Made by a program: the position numbers and the translations under genes. The notes below the pieces were generated by a model. It ran no database searches. It worked only from the letters and a program-made list of their open reading frames with translations, and was not told the DNA's origin. Below, piece by piece: positions 60,001-64,000 of a DNA stretch of 64,000 nt (position 1 is the stretch's first letter; each line of letters starts with the position of its first letter). The stretch covers positions 162,202,806-162,266,805 of the forward strand of contig OW121740.1 of the NCBI GenBank assembly GCA_933228675.1. The letters are read 5' to 3'. This DNA comes from Stomorhina lunata (Eukaryota; Arthropoda; Insecta; Diptera; Rhiniidae).

Positions 60001-63000
60001 GGTACCCTAGTGGTCTAGTGGGTAGATTTCTTAAATGCTTGTGCTGGGGTTGTAGGTTCGATTCCCAACAAGACTCTGGTTTGTGTACTACACCATATTG
60101 GATTTAATTTAAAAATAAATAAGCAAGAACAAATTAGGGATCATATATACAAAGTTTAATTGTAATTTAACTCGTTAAGTTTTGATTTTATAGTACTTAA
60201 CTGCCTTTATGCAAATTTCCTACACTGTTTTGTGCCCAATAAACCTAAAGACCTACTTTTTATACCTTTCAATGAAAGCATTTGAAATAATTGTATACCA
60301 TTTGTGGTACCAATAACGTGGTAACTATGTAATAATACATTTAATGAATGATAATCATCATGATGACGAAGTCTCTACCAATAATGAAGTTATTTATGAT
60401 CGTATGAATTTTTACTGGCTAATTTTTTTGCTATTTATGTTGACAACAAACCAATGTCAATGAATTTGTTTAATATTTGTATATGTAAGTACTTAAGTCT
60501 TAAGACAACGCTACTTAAAACGAAAGACAGACAAACAAAAATTATTACGATAGTAAAAAAAATTTTAGCAAGACCGACAAATGAAGGAAAAATAGAAAGA
60601 AAAATTTAAATTTGAAAAAAGAAGGTGCAACATTTTTGTGTTAAGCGGCTTTTAGTAAAATGAACATGAAAGTCTGTCAGTGGAGTCATGGATTCACACC
60701 AGAGCTACTCCACCTAGCTCTAGCTTTTTCCCGCTAACAACATAAAAACTTTTGTTTAACAAAATAATTTGTGTTTGTCTTCAGGTCTGTTTACCTGTTT
60801 GTTTGTTTGTTTGTTTGTATTTATTCGTGTCTATGATATAATTGAAGCGATTTTTTTAAGGTGTTTGTCTGTCTGTCCGTCCATCGGTATTTCTTTCTTC
60901 TGCTATTGTTGGCCTTATTCGGAATTTCAGTTCGATTACAAGGTTTAGTTTTCTTTGTTGAAAATTTTTGTTGCTTTTTTTGTTTGTATGTCTTTTACTT
61001 TTGATTTCATTACCATTGGCCGGATTTTTGCTGCGACAAGTGTTTAACAACTTTTTTTTTTCTTTCAGTTTTGGTTAGTTTTCGTTTTTAAAAGAGGAAA
61101 TTTATGGTTTGTGTAAAATAACGTGGGAATGTTATTGATGACATTGAGATTACTATTTCGGAAGTATGTAGAAGGCATGTGTTTGAAATGTTACATATGC
61201 GACAGAGGTTTTGAAATACTAGAGGAACCTGTCAAACTGTTTTTTTAGGTCTTGTCTGGATACAAACGTTTATATATTTTTCAAAGTTTTTGAAAAATTT
61301 TCTATAAAAATAGAAAGTATTTGAAAAATTTTCTATAAAAATAGAAAATATTTGAAAAATTTCCTATAAAAATAGAAAATTTTTGAAAAATTTCCTATAA
61401 AAATAGAAAATTTTTGAAAAATTTCTTATAAAAATAGAAAATTTTTGAAAAATTTCCTATAAAAATAGAAAATTTTTGAAAAATTTCCTATAAAAATAGA
61501 AAATTTTTGAAAAATTTCCTATAAAAATTGAAAAATTTTGAAAAAATTTCATTAAAAATAGAAAAATTTTGAAAAATTTTCTATAAAAATAGAAAATTTT
61601 TGAAAAATTTTCTATAAAAATAGAAAATTTTTGAAAAATTTCCTATAAAAATAGAAAATTTTTGAAAAATTTCCTATAAAAATAGAAAATTTTTGAAAAA
61701 TTTCCTATAAAAATAGAAAATTTTTGAAAAATTTCCTATAAAAATAGAAAATTTTTGAAAAATTTCCTATAAAAATAGAAAATTTTTGAAATATTTCCTA
61801 TAAAAATAGAAAATTTTTGAAAAATTTTCTATAAAAATAGAAAATTTTTGAAAATTTTCCTATAAAAATAGAAAATTTTTGAAAAATTTCCTATAAAAAT
61901 AGAAAATTTTTGAAAAATTTCCTATAAAAATAGAAAATTTTTGAAAAATTTCCTATAAAAATAGAAAATTTTTGAAAAATTTCCTATAAAAATAGAAAAA
62001 TTTTTAAAAAATTTCCTATAAAAATAGAAAATTTTTGAAAAATTTCCTATAAAAATAGAAAATTTTTGAAAAATTTCCTATAAAAATAGAAAATTTTTGA
62101 AAAATCTCCCATAAAAATAGAAAATTTTTGAAAAATCTCCCATAAAAATAGAAAATTTTTGAAAAATTTCCTATAAAAATAGAAAATTTTTGAAAAATTT
62201 CCTATAAAAATAGAAAATTTTTGAAAAATTTCCTATAAAAATAGAAAATTTTTGAAAAATTTCCTATAAAAATAGAAAATTTTTGAAAAATTTCGTATAA
62301 AAATAGAAAATAGAAAATTTTTGAAAAATTTCCTATAAATAGTAAATTTTTCAAAAATTTCCTATAAATAGTAAATTTTTGAAAAATTTCCTATAAATAT
62401 TAAATTTTTGAAAAGTTTCCTATTAAAAGCAAATTTTTAATAAATTTCCTATTAAAAGCAAAAAGTAAATTTTTGAACAGTCAAGTTGCGCCAATTGTTG
62501 TTTTTTTGACGCATTGTGAAAGCTTTTTTCTACAGCCAATTATATTTTTTTACATCGACAGCGTGTTATAAATGTAGGCTTACCGCCTATGGAGGGTGCT
62601 GTTATAATTAATAATTTTAACAGAAATTAATAATTACAGAAATTGATGTTGCCATGACTGGGGCTGGAACCCAGGCTGAATATGATATGTTAAGCTTTGT
62701 CTTCGATATTGAACAACGATTATGAAATTGTTAGGAAAACTAATGAAAGAAGTTATTTCATAAATGATATTAGTTAGATTTAGAAATGCTAGAGAGAGCT
62801 TTTTTGAAGCAATTTTTTACCCTAACCAACATTTAAACAAAAAAAAAAAAAATTAAAGCAATTGCAGGAAATTTCAAAATTTGATCAGAATAATGCAAAT
62901 ATATTTAATGTAGTTTTTCTAATGAGAGATTTAAATGATTTTGTAATGAACGAGTTTTTGTTGAGTTTGTTTCGACTACATACCGATCTGCGGCCCTTGT

Positions 63001-63893
63001 AGGCTTGTTTGTAGAATTCATTGAACAGGAAGAAGAACATGACAGCATGCATACCGATCCACCAAACGAAGGCTTTAGGATAGTTGCAGTCGATGAAGAG
63101 CAATTGGAAGGCATGAACCATGATAGCAATGAATTGGACCTGAAAAGTATATAAAAAAAATAATTAGAAAAAATAGAAATTTCGAAATTTTGCATAATTT
63201 TGCCAAAATAATTCGATAAATCATAAACGAAAAAGTTTATAAGCCAAATTTTCGATACGAATTTCCTACTATAAAGTTTTGATAATTTTATTCGTTTATG
63301 AATTAGAAAAGCAAAAGCTTTTCTAAATGGATCTGGTTTAGGAGTTCAAACTAATCTTACTATGAGTTTGACAACTTTAGATGACTTTTTGTTCAATTTT
63401 TGAATATTATAGCTTTTTCCAATCTTCTAGAACAAAAATAAGTAATCCAAGAGCTTTTTTGAAAGCTTTTCGATATCTTTTTTAACGTCTAGTTAAGACG
63501 ATCAAACTAATATTACGATGGGTTTCTTAGATGACTTTTTGACCTTTTTTGAATATTATATTTTTTTTAAAAATTTTTAAATCCAAAAGCTTCTTTTTGA
63601 AAGCTTTTCGATATATATTTTTAAGCTTTTCTCTCTAATTTGTAACTCACCATTTGCAAAGTAGTCAAGTATTTCTTCCACCACAAATACTTTTGGAGCT
63701 GAGGACCCATGGCCGAGAACATATAGTAGGTGTACATAACAATATGTACAAAGGTATTGAGCAAACCGAAGAAGGTACTGTGACCGCCGGGTGTGAATTT
63801 AACACCGAACCATACAGACATGGGCATACAGCCGTGATGGATGACATGGAGAGTAGTGATTTGGCTTTGTTTTTTGCGCATAACGAAGAATAT
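48059..63893 (-). CDS. Very-long-chain fatty acid elongase (ELOVL), last three coding exons
   Basis: Exons in gene order: 63893-63651, 63139-62984 and 48322-48059, all joined in phase 0 with GT-AG introns, giving about 220 residues. The first begins IFFVMRKKQSQITTLHVIHH, which holds the HxxHH catalytic motif of fatty acid elongases (3-ketoacyl-CoA synthase step in the ER). Then come the membrane-rich GGHSTFFGLLNTFVHIVMY and, in the next exon, VQFIAIMVHAFQLLF and CNYPKAFVWWIGMHAVMFFF. The last exon encodes a polar Asn/Gly-rich repeat tail (NGHANG, NGSANG, NGAANG) and ends RKVK, a dilysine-like ER-retrieval signal. Wording is close to fly CG31522/CG31523-type elongases (from memory). The 5' exons lie beyond the window. 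Confidence 0.9.
48990..50650. repeat. 21-bp minisatellite, left part
   Basis: About 75 units of 21 bp: the perfect palindrome TTTTTCTATAGAAAAA plus ATAAG. Regular from about 49,065, with worn units before it. The array continues at 55,123 after copia-2. Because 21 is divisible by three, repeated-peptide ORFs appear on both strands; these are not genes. Confidence 0.97.
50651..50846 (-). repeat. 3' LTR of copia-2
   Basis: 196 bp, identical by eye to 54,927-55,122. Confidence 0.93.
50878..54798 (-). CDS. Gag-Pol polyprotein of copia-2
   Basis: A 1,306-residue unbroken ORF. Order: copia-type Gag (DKLDESNYSTWSIQMRSIL), CCHC knuckle CYNCGRRGHFAANC near residue 237, aspartic protease WCVDSGASSHFC near 285, integrase (WHQKYGHVN; HSDICGPV; RTDNGREY; GVAERANR), reverse transcriptase YVDDLIIAS near 992, and RNase H (ADADWGSD; STEAEYIAL). 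All catalytic motifs are intact. It shares domain order with copia-1 but clearly belongs to another family. Confidence 0.97.
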   Translation of the reverse strand: MSSLFQIDKLDESNYSTWSIQMRSILIHSDLWGIVCGREVKPEDTTLPTFVAYESKNEKALASILLCLKSSQLNQIKKCVSAADAWRKLREIHQPKGPARKIMLFKKLLYMSMQEGGSMSVHINEFSQLIDQLCEIEVTIPEEMLVILLLSSLPKTYEGFVIAIESRDALPNLTTLKVKLLEEGARQHEVCSSNNNNSELLNSSRHSGSFNNKNLKNEKKQQYDRNKNNNIAKDKKCYNCGRRGHFAANCRQKEKSYQQENKREFNCFVSLAAFQKDNSNNNIQWCVDSGASSHFCSDYNQFEKYEECSEIVYLPNKKSLKAIGRGSVIIYENSNKIILNNVLHVPELDGNFLSISNMTEHGKVAVFKDNCVLIKDEEDNSILKAFNKNGIFVYENKPKMCMRLDVKNNVMSWHQKYGHVNFQCLKNMAKNNIVKGLSISEGCNDDPVCEICAKSKITVKPFESSNFRAKSLLDVVHSDICGPVNVPSIAGSKYFATFIDDKSRYTVVYFLKTKDQILDVFKEYKLLAEKQTGSKIKCLRTDNGREYLSNEFNKFLSDNGIRRQLTVPYTPQQNGVAERANRTLVEMSRSMLLEANIEEKFWAEGVLTSAYLRNRTVSKILVDKTPFEVWHGFKPSVAHLKVFGTKAIVLNKTQHKKFAAKGIEMVMIGYSEQSKAYRLYDPFTRKVHVSRDVVFIDGKFCNEKDQPNDPSTVHFDDFLCVDERSLVEQAQEDITDVIQPANDNIQRQSQGEGEISQNDINDLTPRLGPGRPKLVRTGGVGRPRKVYNTVNSICIPENVNEALTGPNSKEWSDAIKSEYTSLVKNDTWELTELPKGQKPVNCKWVFTVKETKEGDLKAFKARLVAKGCSQKYGINYYETFSPVVRYANIRLLVALAVEHQLYMHQMDVSSAYLNGKLEEDVFMLQPEGFVNRQYPNHVLKLKKSLYGLKQSGRAWNVKLNDVLANMGFKQCISEQCMYTKNSNGKINIIAVYVDDLIIASTSKADLCDVKKSIAKEFKVVDGGPLNHFLGMEFYREGETGSIEVCQKQYIKNLINDFGMNECKEVATPLEAGFQLSCDNNECRKVDATEYQSGIGALMYLAISTRPDILHSVCKLAQRNTNPHSEHLAAVKHVLRYLKKTVDFKLHFEKTGKPTIGYADADWGSDPSNRKSYSGFAFVKANCVFSWEAKKQNVVALSSTEAEYIALSSAAKEAIYVQNLLSELGFKENGPILLYGDNLSAQALVKNATYHARSKHIDLRYHHVRDVYSKGMINIDYVPTEEMLSDIFTKNLCKIKHYKFCNYMGLY
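54909..54926 (-). other. Primer-binding site of copia-2
   Basis: On the minus strand GGTTATGGGCCCAGAC directly follows the 5' LTR. It complements the anticodon side of initiator Met tRNA, the primer type known for Drosophila copia. Confidence 0.85.
54927..55122 (-). repeat. 5' LTR of copia-2
   Basis: 196 bp, followed on the element's interior side by the primer-binding site. Confidence 0.93.
55123..56015. repeat. 21-bp minisatellite, right part
   Basis: About 42 nearly perfect 21-bp units, continuing the array left of copia-2. Homogeneity is higher than in the left part. Confidence 0.97.
56110..56250 (-). mobile_element. Mini-me-like element, reverse orientation
   Basis: CCAGACGGACGGACTGATAG then TAAATCGACTCTAAG and GGTGGGTCTAAG followed by ACAATATTTCTATGCGTTTG: in reverse this is the GTCC/GTCT run plus the TGAGTCGATTTA-type core common in fly genomes. 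It lies about 95 bp from the end of the 21-bp array. Confidence 0.5.
56251..57189. other. Intronic sequence with short repeats
   Basis: A poly-A run (about 56,418-56,436), ATAATAATG-type simple sequence, and a small repeat cluster at 56,985-57,120 (CAGATGGGTACACTAAAACA twice, then several A(A/G)ACATAGAC(T/C)-like units). No gene. Confidence 0.45.
57190..57500 (-). pseudogene. LINE C-terminal fragment
   Basis: Minus-strand translation gives DSLENHRSVVGITLFYRCYN, then SHPFAFDGPVDRTTHYRKNS and, further on, NLPQKSSFQCSM. This is the usual pattern after the RT domain of CR1/jockey-like LINEs (sLexRR.v....fYr...; a ....R...y..s.f..t...N.LP series). No intact ORF is present upstream. Confidence 0.65.
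57600..57870 (+). pseudogene. RTE-type LINE C-terminal fragment
   Basis: Plus-strand translation reads WKWRWIGNNIIARQVLS, stop, NPQGRGCRVGAPVRTWRRSI, the typical end of an RTE-type pol. The nucleotide sequence from GGTGCACCTGTTAGAACGT matches the minus-strand copy at about 1,235-1,100. Confidence 0.7.
57871..58639. other. Intronic spacer
   Basis: No gene or clear repeat recognised. A 62-residue open frame (58,400-58,588) lacks support. Confidence 0.35.
58640..59880. repeat. A/T-tract minisatellite with higher-order repeat of about 255 bp
   Basis: The first part (58,810-58,910) has 30-bp units of GATGAAAAAATTTTCTATAG plus A5T5. After 59,040 a longer block recurs: ATGGAGCAAAAAACTTTTTC or ATGGAGTAGAAAACTTTTT(T/C) near 59,090, 59,344, 59,609 and 59,858, so the higher-order period is 249-265 bp. 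Confidence 0.85.
59995..60170 (+). mobile_element. tRNA-derived SINE-like sequence
   Basis: A-box-like TGGTCTAGTGGGTAGA (60,011 on) and a B-box-like GGTTCGATTCC (60,055-60,065) are at tRNA spacing, followed by a non-tRNA body. The T-stem pairs poorly, so a working tRNA gene is unlikely. Confidence 0.55.
60171..61284. other. Intronic spacer with microsatellites
   Basis: Contains a (GTTT)n run at about 60,795-60,820 and a GTCTGTCTGTCCGTCC run near 60,863, the latter resembling the microsatellite of mini-me-like elements. No gene. Confidence 0.5.
61285..62470 (+). repeat. 31-bp minisatellite (TAGAAAA variant)
   Basis: About 37 units of GAAAATTTTTGAAAAATTT plus CCTATAAAAATA. It is a one-base variant of the array at 42.9-44.7 kb (GAAA for GGAA), which shortens the perfect inverted repeat. 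Confidence 0.95.
62545..62695 (-). mobile_element. tRNA-derived SINE, copy 2
   Basis: Same body as the SINE at 720-942: the shared stretch runs from CAGCGTGTTA through AATTAATAATTTTAA to ATTACAGAAATTGATGTTG. The B-box region is degraded (GGGTTCCAGCCCC on the minus strand) and the A-box half is not recognisable. Confidence 0.6.
63140..63650 (-). other. ELOVL intron between the two catalytic-region exons
   Basis: GTGAGT donor at 63,650 and TTTTCAG acceptor at 63,140 on the minus strand. AT-rich, no further feature. Confidence 0.7.
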
Positions 63894-63931
63894 CTAGAAA
63901 TAATAATAATAAAATAATTAAAGTTTTATAT

Positions 63932-63976
63932 AAAAAAGAACAAACGAAGTTGAAAGCTCTTCGTTTGTTCTTTTTT
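63932..63976. repeat. Perfect 18-bp hairpin in the ELOVL intron
   Basis: Arms AAAAAAGAACAAACGAAG (63,932-63,949) and CTTCGTTTGTTCTTTTTT (63,959-63,976) are exact reverse complements around a 9-nt loop. The hairpin lies about 40 nt upstream of the acceptor of the exon at 63,893. Confidence 0.85.
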
Positions 63977-64000
63977 TATTTTTTCTTTTCAAAGCTTTCT

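Larger units (their letters stand above)
48323..62983 (-). other. 14.7 kb last intron of the ELOVL gene
   Basis: Bounded by a TCG|GTATGT donor (62,983) and a TTTTTGCAG acceptor (48,323) on the minus strand. It contains three minisatellites, copia-2, LINE remnants, a mini-me-like element and two SINEs. It separates the catalytic part from the Asn/Gly-rich C-terminal tail. Confidence 0.85.

Noticed and set aside
60000..60080. tRNA gene
   Set aside because: A- and B-box sequences are present, but the T-stem and acceptor do not pair. It is more likely a SINE head.

Overview
The window looks like nuclear DNA of a higher (cyclorrhaphan, probably calyptrate) fly. It is very AT-rich, its introns and spacers are swollen with repeats, and three fly-type multi-exon genes can be assembled with consistent reading frames. 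There are also two intact Ty1/copia retrotransposons with primer-binding sites of the initiator-Met half-tRNA type, tRNA-derived SINEs, worn LINE fragments, MITE-like elements and GTCT-microsatellite (mini-me-like) elements.

Layout: 1-2.9 kb is upstream/intronic DNA with a SINE and two degenerate LINE pieces. At 2.9-8.3 kb (+) is an animal heme peroxidase gene (five exons in the window, about 1,694 residues, long disordered tail). At 11.8-17.7 kb (+) is a seven-exon gene (about 1,025 residues) that I identify as DCAF15-like, a substrate receptor of CUL4-DDB1 ubiquitin ligases. From 18.2 to 47 kb there is no convincing host gene: it is a landscape of AT-rich minisatellite arrays, one of them split by a copia element (18,962-23,604). 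At its heart, about 24.6-29.7 kb, is a large inverted structure: two mirror-image promoter-like/first-exon-like modules flank a 3.7 kb array whose 28-bp units change strand three times. Further copies of the module lie at 33.0-33.8 kb. From 63.9 down to 48.1 kb (-) are the last three coding exons of a very-long-chain fatty acid elongase (ELOVL) gene. Its 14.7 kb intron holds a 21-bp array split by a second intact copia (50,651-55,122), two more minisatellites, LINE remnants and two SINEs.

Most minisatellites follow one design: a short perfect or near-perfect inverted repeat of A/T tracts plus a short linker, with unit lengths of 21, 28, 29, 30 or 31 bp. Linker orientation (GATACCG/GATAGCG versus CGGTATC/CGGTACC/CGGTGCC) flips across the inverted structure near 27.16 kb, so arrays and modules together look like one large, partly decayed inverted duplication. 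Both copia elements have LTRs that are identical by eye (one terminal base apart in the first), 5-bp target duplications and full-length ORFs, so both insertions look recent. Both sit in the same TTTTTCTATAGAAAAA palindrome. The long ORFs inside the 21-bp array are artefacts of a period divisible by three.
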